NCBI RefSeq assembly: GCF_013170705.1
Contig: NZ_CP033334.1
Coordinates: 1-64,000, forward strand
From: Mesorhizobium loti
GTDB taxonomy: Bacteria; Pseudomonadota; Alphaproteobacteria; Rhizobiales; Rhizobiaceae
Direction of reading: 5' to 3'
Length of the DNA: 64,000 nucleotides
Under the pieces are notes generated by a model. The model was not told the DNA's origin, searched no databases, and saw only the letters and a list, made by a program, of their open reading frames with translations. Within the stretch, counting starts at the first letter, position 1. Each line of letters opens with the position of its first letter. Below are positions 48,271-57,478 of this stretch, one piece after another. The translations under genes were made by a program, and so were the position numbers.

Positions 48271-51200
48271 TGAAGGGCTTCAATCTCTCCGACTGGGCGC
48301 TCAGCCACCGCTCCATGGTCTGGTATTTCATGCTGGTCTTCGTGGTGGCCGGCATATTCTCCTATCTCAACCTCGGCCGTGAGGAAGACCCCAACTTCAC
48401 CATCAAGACGATGATCATCCAGGCCAACTGGCCGGGCGCGTCGGTCAAGGAGACGCTGCAGCAGGTGACCGACCGCATCGAGAAGAAGCTCGAGGAGCTC
48501 GACAGCCTCGACTTCACCAGATCCGTCACCACCGCCGGCCAGACCGTCATCTTCGTCAACCTGAAGGACACCACCAAGGCGCGCGATGTCGTGCCGAACT
48601 GGCTTCAGGTGCGCAACATGGTCAACGATATCAAGGCGCAGTTTCCGCAAGGCGTGCAGGGGCCGTTCTTCAACGACCGCTTCGGCGATGTGTACGGCAA
48701 CATCTATGCCTTCACATCGGACGGGCTGACGTCGCGCCAGTTGCGCGACTATGTCGAGGAGGTCCGAACAAAAATCCTGACCGTGCCCAATGCCGGCAAG
48801 GTCGATCTCGTGGGGGCGCAGGACGAAGCCATATATCTCGAATTCTCGACGCGCCAGATCGCGGCCCTTGGCCTCAACCAGCAGGCGATCATCGCCAGCC
48901 TGCAGGCGCAGAACGCGATAACGCCGTCCGGCGTCATCCAGTCCGGACCGGAGCGCATCAGCGTGCGCGTCGGCGGCCAGTTCACGTCCGAAGAGAGCCT
49001 GCGTGCCATCAATCTGCGCGTCAACGACCGCTTCTTCCGGCTGAGCGACGTGGCCACGATCACACGCGGCTATGTCGATCCGCCGACGGCACTGTTCCGC
49101 TTCAACGGCCAGGACGCCATCGCGCTCGCCATCGGCATGAAGCCCAACGCCAATCTGCTCGAATTCGGCGCGGCGCTGCACAGGGAGATGGACAAGGTGC
49201 TGGCCGACCTACCGGTCGGCGTCGGCGTGCATCTGGTCGCCGACCAGCCGGTGATCGTCGAGGAAGCGGTCTCCGGCTTCACCCGCGCGCTGTTCGAGGC
49301 GGTGGCCATCGTGCTTGCCGTCTCATTCATCAGCCTTGGCATGCGCGCCGGCTTCGTCGTGGCGCTGTCAATCCCGCTGGTGCTGGCCATCACCTTCACG
49401 GTCATGGAGTATCTCGGCATTTCACTGCAGCGCATTTCGCTGGGCGCGCTGATCATCGCGCTCGGGCTTCTGGTCGACGACGCCATGATCGCGGTCGAGA
49501 TGATGGTGGCGCGGCTGGAGGTTGGCGACAACCTGCGCAAGGCGGCGACCTATGTCTACACCTCGACCGCCTTCCCGATGCTGACCGGCACGCTGGTGAC
49601 GGTCGCCGGCTTCATCCCGATCGGCCTCAACTCAAGTGCCGCCGGCGAATACACCTTCACCCTGTTCGTCGTCATCGCCGTGTCGTTGCTGGTGTCGTGG
49701 ATCGTGGCGGTGCTGTTCGCGCCGCTGCTGGGCGTAACCATCCTGCCGGCGACGATGAAGACCAAGCATCACGACCAGCCTGGCCGATTCACCTCGGCGT
49801 TCCGGCGGTTGCTGGTATTTTCGGTGCGCCGGCACTGGATGACCATCATCGTCACGGTGCTGTTGTTCGCGGCCTCGATCGCCGGCTTCGGCCTCGTCCA
49901 GCAGCAGTTCTTCCCGCCATCCGACCGGCCGGAGCTGATCGTCGACTGGAACCTGCCACAGAACTCGTCGATCGCCGAGACGCGCGACCAGATGGAGCGG
50001 TTCGAGCAGCGGGCGCTGGTCGGCAATCCAGACATCGACCATTTCTCGTCCTATATCGGCCAGGGCGCGGTGCGCTTCGTGCTGGCCTATGACGTGCAGC
50101 CGGCCAACCCCTATTTCGGCCAGACCGTGATCGTCACCAAGAGCCTCGAGGCTCGCAATCGGGTCAAGCCCGCGCTGGAGAAGTTGCTGCGCGAGGAGTT
50201 TGTCGGCACCGACGCCTTCGTCAAACTGCTCGAACTCGGACCGCCTGTCGGCCGTCCGGTGCAGTATCGCGTCGGCGGTCCCGAAATCCAGACCGTGCGC
50301 GAGTTGGCGCAGCAATTCGCCGGCCTCATCTCGGCCAATCCGAAGCTCGCGGCACCCACCTTCGACTGGAACGAGCCGCAGCGCGTGCTGAGGGTCGACG
50401 TGCTGCAGGACAAAGCGCGCCAGCTCGGCATCACCTCCTCCGACATCGCCAGTGCGCTCAACAGCACGGTCGGCGGCGCCACCATCACCCAGGTGCGCGA
50501 CGCCACCTATCTGATCAATGTCGTGGCGCGCTCACGCGATGCCGAACGCGGCTCGATCGGGACGCTGCAGAACATGCAGCTGCCGACCAGCACCGGCGAA
50601 GCGATCCCGCTCGCGGCGGTGGCCAATTTCAGTTACGACCTCGAGCAGCCGACAGTGTGGCGGCGTGACCGCATTCCGACGATCACCGTGCGCGCCGGCA
50701 TGGTGGGCGACACGCTGCCTGCCACGGTGGTCAACGAGCTGAAGCCATCGGTGGATGCCTTCATCGCCAAGCTGCCGGCGGGCTATTCGGTGGAAACCGC
50801 CGGCTCGGTCGAGGAAAGCGCCAAAAGCCAGGGGCCGATCGCGGCCGTGGTGCCGCTGATGCTGTTCATCATGGCGACCATCCTGATGGTGCAGCTGCAG
50901 AGCTTCCAGCGTCTGTTCCTGGTCGTGGCGGTGGCGCCGCTCGGGCTGATCGGCGTGGTGGCCGCCCTGGTGCCGAGCGGCGCGCCGCTCGGCTTCGTCG
51001 CCATCCTCGGCGTGCTGGCGCTGATCGGCATCCTGATCCGCAACTCGGTCATCCTGATCGTGCAGATCGAGGATCTCGTCCGAGAGGGTAAGGACCGATG
51101 GACGGCCGTCATCGAGGCGACCGAACACCGCATGCGGCCGATCGCTCTGACGGCGGCCGCAGCCAGCCTGGCGCTGATCCCTATCGCGCGCGAAGTGTTC

Positions 51201-51368
51201 TGGGGCCCGATGGCCTACGCGATGATGGGCGGCATCATCGCCGGCACGGCGATCACGCTGCTGTTCCTGCCGGCGCTTTATGTGACGTGGTTCAGGATCA
51301 AGGAGCCCAAGCAAGGGGACGAACCATCCGCTCCGGAGAACGGCGAACTGGCGCAAGGTTCGAATTAA
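48270..51368 (+). CDS. RND-family multidrug efflux transporter, AcrB/VexF-like
   Basis: Inner-membrane proton-driven pump of 1032 residues with 12 transmembrane helices and two large periplasmic loops. The TM4 relay pair is present in GLLVDDAMIAVEMM, and the AcrB-like second half ends with LFLPALYVTWFRI. The N terminus starts NLSDWALSHRSMVWYFML and includes NLGREEDPNFTIKTM, typical of the group outside the classic AcrB type. No TolC-like gene follows, so an outer-membrane channel must be encoded elsewhere. The substrate cannot be told. Confidence 0.95.
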   Translation: MKGFNLSDWALSHRSMVWYFMLVFVVAGIFSYLNLGREEDPNFTIKTMIIQANWPGASVKETLQQVTDRIEKKLEELDSLDFTRSVTTAGQTVIFVNLKDTTKARDVVPNWLQVRNMVNDIKAQFPQGVQGPFFNDRFGDVYGNIYAFTSDGLTSRQLRDYVEEVRTKILTVPNAGKVDLVGAQDEAIYLEFSTRQIAALGLNQQAIIASLQAQNAITPSGVIQSGPERISVRVGGQFTSEESLRAINLRVNDRFFRLSDVATITRGYVDPPTALFRFNGQDAIALAIGMKPNANLLEFGAALHREMDKVLADLPVGVGVHLVADQPVIVEEAVSGFTRALFEAVAIVLAVSFISLGMRAGFVVALSIPLVLAITFTVMEYLGISLQRISLGALIIALGLLVDDAMIAVEMMVARLEVGDNLRKAATYVYTSTAFPMLTGTLVTVAGFIPIGLNSSAAGEYTFTLFVVIAVSLLVSWIVAVLFAPLLGVTILPATMKTKHHDQPGRFTSAFRRLLVFSVRRHWMTIIVTVLLFAASIAGFGLVQQQFFPPSDRPELIVDWNLPQNSSIAETRDQMERFEQRALVGNPDIDHFSSYIGQGAVRFVLAYDVQPANPYFGQTVIVTKSLEARNRVKPALEKLLREEFVGTDAFVKLLELGPPVGRPVQYRVGGPEIQTVRELAQQFAGLISANPKLAAPTFDWNEPQRVLRVDVLQDKARQLGITSSDIASALNSTVGGATITQVRDATYLINVVARSRDAERGSIGTLQNMQLPTSTGEAIPLAAVANFSYDLEQPTVWRRDRIPTITVRAGMVGDTLPATVVNELKPSVDAFIAKLPAGYSVETAGSVEESAKSQGPIAAVVPLMLFIMATILMVQLQSFQRLFLVVAVAPLGLIGVVAALVPSGAPLGFVAILGVLALIGILIRNSVILIVQIEDLVREGKDRWTAVIEATEHRMRPIALTAAAASLALIPIAREVFWGPMAYAMMGGIIAGTAITLLFLPALYVTWFRIKEPKQGDEPSAPENGELAQGSN

Positions 51369-51530
51369 GACCCTGCTGTATCCTCGTTATCGTTGGACGG
51401 CACAGGGAGTGATTTCGCGCGCTGCCACGGCGACGACTTGGAACTGCGCCAAGCATGCCAACCTTTCGGCAATCGGCCAATGCCAAGAGGGTTTCATCCC
51501 GCCGAACCACCTGCCGCAGGCCGACCAGCA
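51369..51530. other. Intergenic region after the RND pump
   Basis: No convincing gene, terminator or repeat. It is part of a 330-bp gap before the ABC operon end. Short frames on both strands have no coding bias. Confidence 0.4.
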
Positions 51531-51677
51531 TTATCTCGCGTTCGTTCCGCTCTGGCGTGTCGCTGCGTGGATTTGCCAGCTGCCACCTTCTTCGTTGTAG
51601 ATGTCGTCGTCGTCAGCTTCATGCACAACGTATGCAATCCAATCGTCAGATTTGAATATACTCTTGTCCGATAGCAC
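51531..51677 (-). CDS. Possible 48-residue hypothetical protein
   Basis: Minus-strand frame from GTG 51677: residues 3-17 SDKSIFKSDDWIAYV, then an acidic DDDDIYNEEGGSW stretch. Composition is protein-like and lower in GC than the neighbours, but the ribosome site is weak. It could be a remnant of a larger gene or an orphan small protein. No family is recognised. Confidence 0.3.
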   Translation of the reverse strand: MLSDKSIFKSDDWIAYVVHEADDDDIYNEEGGSWQIHAATRQSGTNAR

Positions 51678-51700
51678 CGGTCCGCCACGGGAAGAACGAG

Positions 51701-52450
51701 TCACGCCGTTCTCACAAACCCGTCGCTCGCCCGCAAAAGATTGCGCGTATAATCCTTGGTGACATGGCGCTCGACAAGGTCGCCCGCCGTCAGGTTCTCC
51801 ACCGCCTCGCCGCTTTGCATCACCATCAGCCGCTCGCACATATGGGTGATGATGGCGAGGTCGTGGCTGACCATCAGGAAGGTCAGCTTGCGCCGCCGGC
51901 GGACCTCTTCCAGAAGATTAAGCACTTCCGCCTGCACCGACGCGTCGAGCGCCGAGGTCGGCTCGTCAAGCAGCAGGATCGATGGTTCGAGGATGAGCGC
52001 GCGTGCGATCGCCACGCGCTGGCGCTGGCCGCCCGACAATTGGTGCGCGTAGCGGAAGCGGAAGCCGTTGCCGAGGCCGACTTCGTCGAGCGCGCGCTCG
52101 ATGCGCTTTTCACCATCGGCAAAGCCGTGGATGGCAAGCGGTTCCTGCAACAGGCGGTCGACGGTCTGGCGCGGATGCAGCGAGCCATACGGATCCTGGA
52201 AGACCATCTGCACTTCGCGGTAAAAGGCCTTGTCGCGGCGCGCGCCGAGCGTCTTGCCATTGACGGCGATGCTGCCCGACGCGACCGGCGCAAGGCCGGC
52301 GATCGCCCTGAGCAGCGTCGATTTGCCGGAACCGCTCTCGCCGACCAGGCCGAAGGATTCGCCCGGCCGCACGTCGAGGCTGACGCCCTTCAGCGCGCGA
52401 AAACGGTCGAAGATCACCTCCAGCCTGTCGACGGTAATCGCAGCAGTCAT
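51701..52450 (-). CDS. Peptide-type ABC transporter ATP-binding protein (DppF/OppF-like)
   Basis: Cytosolic ATPase of 249 residues. Walker A is GESGSGKSTLLRA near residue 40, the signature LSGGQRQRVAIARAL and Walker B ILLLDEPTSALD near 160. It is shorter than typical OppF (about 330) and lacks the C-terminal oligopeptide-transporter tail. Its ATG overlaps the stop of the upstream ATPase gene. It is the last gene of the transporter operon. Confidence 0.93.
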   Translation of the reverse strand: MTAAITVDRLEVIFDRFRALKGVSLDVRPGESFGLVGESGSGKSTLLRAIAGLAPVASGSIAVNGKTLGARRDKAFYREVQMVFQDPYGSLHPRQTVDRLLQEPLAIHGFADGEKRIERALDEVGLGNGFRFRYAHQLSGGQRQRVAIARALILEPSILLLDEPTSALDASVQAEVLNLLEEVRRRRKLTFLMVSHDLAIITHMCERLMVMQSGEAVENLTAGDLVERHVTKDYTRNLLRASDGFVRTA

Positions 52451-53280
52451 GCCGCCCACTCCGGCTTGCGGTCGAGCACCGGCAGCGGGTGGCGGTCGGC
52501 GCCGATCTTGGGCATGCAGTTGAGCAGGCCGCGCGTGTAGGGGTGCTGGGCCTGGCCCAATTCCGAGGCCTTGAGCTGCTCGACCACCTTACCGGCATAC
52601 ATGACGATGACGCGGTCGCAGAAGGACGAGACCAGCCGCAGATCGTGGGAGATGAAGATCAGCCCCATGCCGCGCTCACTGACCAGCCGGTCAAGAATGC
52701 CGAGAACGTCGAGCTGCACCGTGACGTCCAGTGCCGAGGTCGGCTCGTCGGCGATCATCATTTCCGGCCCGGCGATCAGCATCATGGCGATCATGGCGCG
52801 CTGGCCCATGCCGCCGGACACTTCATGCGGATGCAGGTCGAAGACGCGCTTGGGGTCGCGGATCTGCACCGCCTCCAGCATGGCCAGCGCCCGCTCGCGG
52901 GCCTCGGCCTTGGAAACCCTTTCGTGCGTGCGCAGCGTTTCGACGATCTGGCGGCCGATGCTCATCACCGGGTCGAGCGAGTATTTCGGATCCTGCAGGA
53001 TCATGGCGATGCGGTTGCCCCGCAACGCCCGGCGTTGGCGCGCCGAGATGCCGAGCAGGTCGATGCCGTCGAAGGCCAGTTTCCTGGCCGATATCCGGGC
53101 CTGCGGCGGCGTCAGGCCCATGATGGCGCGGCCGGTCTGCGATTTTCCGGAGCCGCTTTCACCGACAATGCCGAGCCGTTCGCGGCCGAGCGAAAAGGAG
53201 ACGCCGCGCACCGCTTCGATCAACCCGGTGCGGGTTGGGAAGGTGACACGCAGGTCCTCGACGTCGAGAAGCGCGCTCAT
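52447..53280 (-). CDS. Peptide-type ABC transporter ATP-binding protein (DppD/OppD-like)
   Basis: 277 residues: Walker A GESGSGKSQTGRA near residue 39, the signature in HEVSGGMGQRAMIAMML (SGGMG variant), and Walker B MMIADEPTSALD. DLHPHEVSGGM and QHPYTRGLLNCMPK are hallmarks of the OppD/DppD group. It overlaps the permease gene upstream (ATGA) and the second ATPase gene downstream. Confidence 0.93.
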   Translation of the reverse strand: MSALLDVEDLRVTFPTRTGLIEAVRGVSFSLGRERLGIVGESGSGKSQTGRAIMGLTPPQARISARKLAFDGIDLLGISARQRRALRGNRIAMILQDPKYSLDPVMSIGRQIVETLRTHERVSKAEARERALAMLEAVQIRDPKRVFDLHPHEVSGGMGQRAMIAMMLIAGPEMMIADEPTSALDVTVQLDVLGILDRLVSERGMGLIFISHDLRLVSSFCDRVIVMYAGKVVEQLKASELGQAQHPYTRGLLNCMPKIGADRHPLPVLDRKPEWAA

Positions 53281-54203
53281 TGGTCACCACTGCGCGGATC
53301 TAGCGCGTCGCGCAGGCCATCGCCAAGCAGGTTGAAGCCGAGGCTGACGATGAGGATTGCGAAGCCGGGCGCGCCGGCCACCCACCACTGGTCGAGGATG
53401 AAGCGGCGGCCGGACGCGATCATCGTGCCCCATTCGGGCAGCGGCGGCTGCGCGCCGAGGCCGAGGAAACCGAGGCCGGCGGCGGTGAGGATGATGCCGG
53501 CCATGTCGAGCGTCACGCGAACGATCAGCGAGGAGATGCAGAGCGGCATGATGTGGCGCAGCACGATACGGGCCGGCGAGGCGCCCATCAGTTGCACCGC
53601 CTTGATGTAATCGGAATTGCGCACCGTCAGCGTTTCGGCGCGCGCGATGCGGGCATAGGGCGGCCAGGAGGTGATGGCGATGGCAAGCACCGCGTTTTCG
53701 ATGCCGGGGCCGAGCGCCGCCACGAAGGCCAGCGCCAGAACCAGCTTCGGGAAAGCGAGGAAGATGTCGGTGATGCGCATCAGGACGGCATCGGTCCAGC
53801 CGCCGGCATAGCCGGCGACGGTGCCGACCAGCAGACCGATGGGGGCCGCGATGATGGCAACCAGGATGACCACATAGAGCGTCCAGCGCGAGCCGTAGAG
53901 GATGCGTGAGTAGATGTCGCGGCCGAGGTCGTCGGTGCCGAACAAGTGCTGCTCGCTCGGCGCCAGCAGCCGCGCGTTCTTCAGATCGCCAAAGGTCGGC
54001 GAATAGGGCGCCAGCACGCCGGCAAGGGCGGCGATGACCAGCAGGGCGATAATGATCAGCAGGCCTACGAAAGCCAGCCGGTTGGCGGAAAAGCGCCGCC
54101 ACGCGACATAGGCGCGGCCAAGCCTCGCCTGCATGCGCGAGGCCGGCCGCTCGCTGAGCAACCAGTCGCGACGAGAGAGAGGGCGGGCGTCGGAGGCGGT
54201 CAT
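53277..54203 (-). CDS. Peptide-type ABC transporter permease (DppC/OppC-like)
   Basis: 308-residue inner-membrane permease with an N-terminal OppC helix (LAFVGLLIIIALLVIAALAGVLAPY) and the BPD transmembrane domain. The coupling loop signature around DYIKAVQLMGASPARIVLRHIMP is clear. ATG 54203 follows GAGGC; the frame continues upstream into the inverted repeat at 54228 and that part is rejected. It overlaps the ATPase gene by four bases. Confidence 0.92.
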   Translation of the reverse strand: MTASDARPLSRRDWLLSERPASRMQARLGRAYVAWRRFSANRLAFVGLLIIIALLVIAALAGVLAPYSPTFGDLKNARLLAPSEQHLFGTDDLGRDIYSRILYGSRWTLYVVILVAIIAAPIGLLVGTVAGYAGGWTDAVLMRITDIFLAFPKLVLALAFVAALGPGIENAVLAIAITSWPPYARIARAETLTVRNSDYIKAVQLMGASPARIVLRHIMPLCISSLIVRVTLDMAGIILTAAGLGFLGLGAQPPLPEWGTMIASGRRFILDQWWVAGAPGFAILIVSLGFNLLGDGLRDALDPRSGDQ

Positions 54204-54227
54204 GACGATGCCTCCTGAGGCTGTCGA

Positions 54228-54360
54228 ACCCCACTCCGGTCTGCTTCGCGGACCACCTCTCCCCCGTTCGATGGGAGAGAGGAAAGGAGCCAAGCGTGCG
54301 GCCGGCTTTTCCTCTCCCCCGGGCAGGGGGAGAGGTGGCCCGAAGGGCCGGAGTGGGGGT
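54228..54360. repeat. Long inverted repeat between the two permease genes
   Basis: CCCCACTCCGG (from 54229) and CCACCTCTCCCCC match in reverse complement GGGGGAGAGGTGG and CCGGAGTGGGG (to 54358), with inner hairpins. It interrupts the operon between dppC-like and dppB-like genes. The folded RNA could stabilise the upstream mRNA or lower expression of the downstream genes. Confidence 0.7.
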
Positions 54361-54399
54361 GATTGGCCGCAGCCGAACCCGAAAGTGAGATACCTCTGC

Positions 54400-55461
54400 T
54401 CATGCGGATTTCGTCCTCGGATCGAGCAGGCGGTAAAGGAGGTCGGACAGAAGATTGATGCCGATGAAGACCGAGCCGATGACGATGGTGCCGCCGAGCA
54501 CGGCGTTCATGTCGGCGTTCTGCAGCGAATTGGTGATGTAGAGGCCGATGCCCGGCCAGGAAAAGACGGTTTCCGTCAGCACCGAGCCTTCGAGCAGGCC
54601 GGCATAGGAGAGCGCGATCACCGTGACCATCGGCACGGCGGCGTTGCGTAGCGCGTGGCCCCAGATGATGCGGGTTTCCGACAGACCCTTTGCGCGCGCC
54701 GCGACGATATATTCCTGGGCGAGTTCGTTGAGCATGAACGAGCGCGTCATGCGGCTGATATAGGCGAGCGAGAAATAGCCGAGCAGCGAGGCCGGCAGGA
54801 TGATGTGCCGGAAGGCGTCCCGGAAGACATCCCACTGACCCTGCATCGCAGAATCGAGGAGGTAGAAACCGGTGATCGGGGTGAAGGTGTATTCGTAGAC
54901 GACGTCGAGCCGTGCCGGAAAGGCCACCCATTGCAGCTTGGCGTAGAACAGCACCAGGCCCAGCAGGCCGAGCCAGAAGATCGGCACGGAATAGCCGATC
55001 AGCCCAATGACGCGCACGATCTGATCGATGATGCTGCCGCGCTTGACCGCGGCCAGTACACCAAGCGGCACGCCGAACAGCGCACCGATCAGTGTCCCGA
55101 GCGTCGCCAGTTCCGTGGTTGCCGGAAGCGCGCGGCGGATGTCGGTCATGACCGGGTTGGTGGTCAGCACCGAAGTGCCGAAATCGCCGTTCAGCGCGCC
55201 TTTCACGTAGATGTAGAACTGCTCGATCAGCGGCAGGTCGAGGCCCATCTCGCGACGCGTGCGCTCGACGACATTGGCCGGCGCCCGGTCGCCGAGCACC
55301 GCCAACACCGGATCGATCGGGATGACACGGCCAATGAAGAAGGTCACCGCGAGAAGACCAAGATAGGTCGTCACCGCGATGACCAGGAAACGGCCGAGCG
55401 ATGATGCAAGGGCAACGGCGCGGGCGCCACCGCGCCCGCCTTCGTTTTCAACCGCACTCAT
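54400..55461 (-). CDS. Peptide-type ABC transporter permease (DppB/OppB-like)
   Basis: 353-residue inner-membrane permease. The N-terminal helix LVIAVTTYLGLLAVTFFIGRVIPIDP with the DPP/OppB start is followed by five further helices. The coupling region reads EYIVAARAKGLSETRIIWGHALRNA. It lies 18 bp after the binding protein gene. The inverted repeat 54228-54360 separates it from the next permease. Confidence 0.93.
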   Translation of the reverse strand: MSAVENEGGRGGARAVALASSLGRFLVIAVTTYLGLLAVTFFIGRVIPIDPVLAVLGDRAPANVVERTRREMGLDLPLIEQFYIYVKGALNGDFGTSVLTTNPVMTDIRRALPATTELATLGTLIGALFGVPLGVLAAVKRGSIIDQIVRVIGLIGYSVPIFWLGLLGLVLFYAKLQWVAFPARLDVVYEYTFTPITGFYLLDSAMQGQWDVFRDAFRHIILPASLLGYFSLAYISRMTRSFMLNELAQEYIVAARAKGLSETRIIWGHALRNAAVPMVTVIALSYAGLLEGSVLTETVFSWPGIGLYITNSLQNADMNAVLGGTIVIGSVFIGINLLSDLLYRLLDPRTKSA

Positions 55462-55479
55462 GCGGCGCGTCCGCGGGCA

Positions 55480-57123
55480 CTATTCCTTCGAGACCGGCCC
55501 GACGAAATTGGTGTCGAAGCTCGGGCCGAGCGCGAAGCCCTTGAGGTTCTTGCGCAGGCCGGCGACTTCCAGCTGCTGATGGATGACCACGAAGGGGCTG
55601 GTGTCGAGGATCTTCTTCTCGAGGTCCTTGTACATGTCGGCGCGCTTGCCCGAATCCTTTTCCAGCAGCGCCGCTTCCGTCTGCTTGGTCAGGTCCGGAA
55701 TATCCCAGGCATTGCGCCAGGCAAGCGTCTTGGTCTTGCCTTCGTCCGAATTGTCCGGGTTCGAGGCAAAGGTCTGGGCGTTGGAGTTCGGATCGAAATA
55801 GTCCTGGCCCCATTGGCCGATATAGATGTCGTGATTACGAGCACGATACTTGGTCAGCGTCTGCTTGCCGTCACCCGGGATGATCTCAAGCTTGATGCCG
55901 GCTTGTCCGAGCGTCTGCTGGATCGATTCCGCCATGCCGGTCGTCGGCTGGCCGGTGCGCACGTCCATGGTTACGCTGAAGCCGTCGGGCAGGCCGGCCT
56001 TGGCCAGCAATTCCTTGGCCTTGGCGACGTCGAGCTTGAACGGGTTCTCGTCCAGTTCGCCAAGCACGCCCTTGGGCAGGAAGGTCTGGTGGATCTCGCC
56101 GATCCCCTTGAGGATGGTCGAGCTCAGCGCGTCATAATCGACCAGATATTTGAAGGCCTGGCGCACTTCGGGTTTGGCGAGGTTCGGGTTCTTCTGGTTC
56201 AGGCTGATGTAGTAGACCGTGCCCTTCGGCGCGCTGGTCGAGGTGAGGTCGGCGTTCTTGGCGATGGCGTCGAGATCGTTCGGCTCGAGGTTACGGGCGA
56301 CGTCGATGTCGCCGGCTTCCAGCGCCAGGCGCTGTGCCGAGCTTTCCTTCATGTTGCGATAGATGACACGGGCAAGCTTGGCTTTCTCGCCGTAGTAGTT
56401 GTCATTGCGCTCCAGCACGACAGCCTCGTTGGCGCGCCATTCGCGCAGCTTGAAGACGCCGGAGCCGGCATAGCCGGTCTTCAGCCAGGCATTGCCGAAA
56501 TCATTGTCCCATTTGTAGTCCGCGCTCGGCGTCACCGCCGCGACATGTTCCTTGACCAGCTTTGCATCGACAACCGAAGCGACGGTTGCCGAGAGACAGT
56601 TCAGCACGAAGCTCGGTGCATAGGCCTTGTCGACGACGAACTGGAAGGTGGTGTCGTCGACGGCCTTGGCCTTTTCGGTGACATTGTCGCCGCTGATGCC
56701 GAACTGATCGATGATGAAGGCCGGGCTCTTGTCGAGCTTGACGGCGCGCTCGAACGAATAGGCGACATCGGCAGCGGTGATCGGATTGCCGGAGGCGAAT
56801 TTGAGGCCGGGCTTGAGCTTGAAAGTATACGTCAGGCCGTCGTCGGATACGGTCCAGCTTTCAGCGAGATCGCCCTTGACCTTGGAGGTGTCGCTGAGGT
56901 CGAGGCGGACCAGCAGGTCATAGGTATTGCCGGTGACTTCGGCGGTCGACAGTTCGAACGCCTCGCCCGGATCCATGGAGATGATGTCGTCGATCGCAAA
57001 ACCTTCGACCAGCGTGTCGGCGGGTGTGACCGCGCCGGCCGGCGCTCCGGCCAGAAGCAGTGCCGACATGGCCGCGCCCGCGAGCAGGATGCGGGATCGT
57101 AGAGCAAGCTTTTCCATCATCAT
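55480..57123 (-). CDS. Peptide-type ABC transporter substrate-binding protein (SBP family 5)
   Basis: 547 residues with a signal peptide (ILLAGAAMSALLLAGAPAGA). The mature protein has the family 5 features DIISMDPGEAFELSTAEVTGNTYDLL and LAESWTVSDDGLTYTFKLKPGLKF. Such proteins bind peptides, but some bind other ligands, so substrate is open. It is the first gene of the operon. Three ATGs in a row (57123, 57120, 57117) are possible starts; AAGGGA lies upstream of the first. Confidence 0.94.
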   Translation of the reverse strand: MMMEKLALRSRILLAGAAMSALLLAGAPAGAVTPADTLVEGFAIDDIISMDPGEAFELSTAEVTGNTYDLLVRLDLSDTSKVKGDLAESWTVSDDGLTYTFKLKPGLKFASGNPITAADVAYSFERAVKLDKSPAFIIDQFGISGDNVTEKAKAVDDTTFQFVVDKAYAPSFVLNCLSATVASVVDAKLVKEHVAAVTPSADYKWDNDFGNAWLKTGYAGSGVFKLREWRANEAVVLERNDNYYGEKAKLARVIYRNMKESSAQRLALEAGDIDVARNLEPNDLDAIAKNADLTSTSAPKGTVYYISLNQKNPNLAKPEVRQAFKYLVDYDALSSTILKGIGEIHQTFLPKGVLGELDENPFKLDVAKAKELLAKAGLPDGFSVTMDVRTGQPTTGMAESIQQTLGQAGIKLEIIPGDGKQTLTKYRARNHDIYIGQWGQDYFDPNSNAQTFASNPDNSDEGKTKTLAWRNAWDIPDLTKQTEAALLEKDSGKRADMYKDLEKKILDTSPFVVIHQQLEVAGLRKNLKGFALGPSFDTNFVGPVSKE

Positions 57124-57368
57124 GGTGACTGTTCCCTTTTTTGTTGTTGACCTGAGTTCCCGGCTCAGGATTGAGGTCTTCTTTTCAGGGCGTATGACGG
57201 CCCCTTGTCCACTTACCGTCGTGGTTTTTGTCCATTTGGTCAACACCATATCCGGCGGCTCCGTGGCCGGCAACGAGCATTTATACGACGGCTCATTGAA
57301 GCAGGATGGCGGGTCGCGCGTCGACGCGTAGTTCGGCCAATCGAGGCAGCCGATCGAGAATAATCTGC
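57124..57368 (-). promoter_or_regulatory. Upstream region of the ABC transporter operon
   Basis: About 245 bp without a gene. On the minus strand TTGACCAAATGGACAAAAA lies near 57243-57225 and could be a -35 or an operator. No clear -10 stands out. Confidence 0.3.
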
Positions 57369-57466
57369 TAGAGGCTCACCGTTTCGTGGAAACGGCGAAC
57401 CTCTCTATCTCTTTGTTTTGACGCAATTCCTGACGGAAAACCGTTCACACTTTTCCTGGAATTGCT
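57369..57466 (+). repeat. Two-module palindromic intergenic element, copy 4
   Basis: Module B hairpin at 57369-57407 (TAGAGG...CCTCTCTA with CCGTTT/AAACGG inside), T-rich linker CTTTGTTTTGACG, then module A with GCAATTCC (57423-57430) and GGAATTGC (57458-57465). Same order and orientation as the copy at 25326. It lies between the transglycosylase stop and the ABC operon. Confidence 0.8.
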
Positions 57467-57478
57467 TTGATTTCGGCG

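Noticed and set aside
51409..51600. 63-residue plus-strand frame after the RND pump
   Set aside because: No ribosome site of quality, no codon bias, no recognisable motif.
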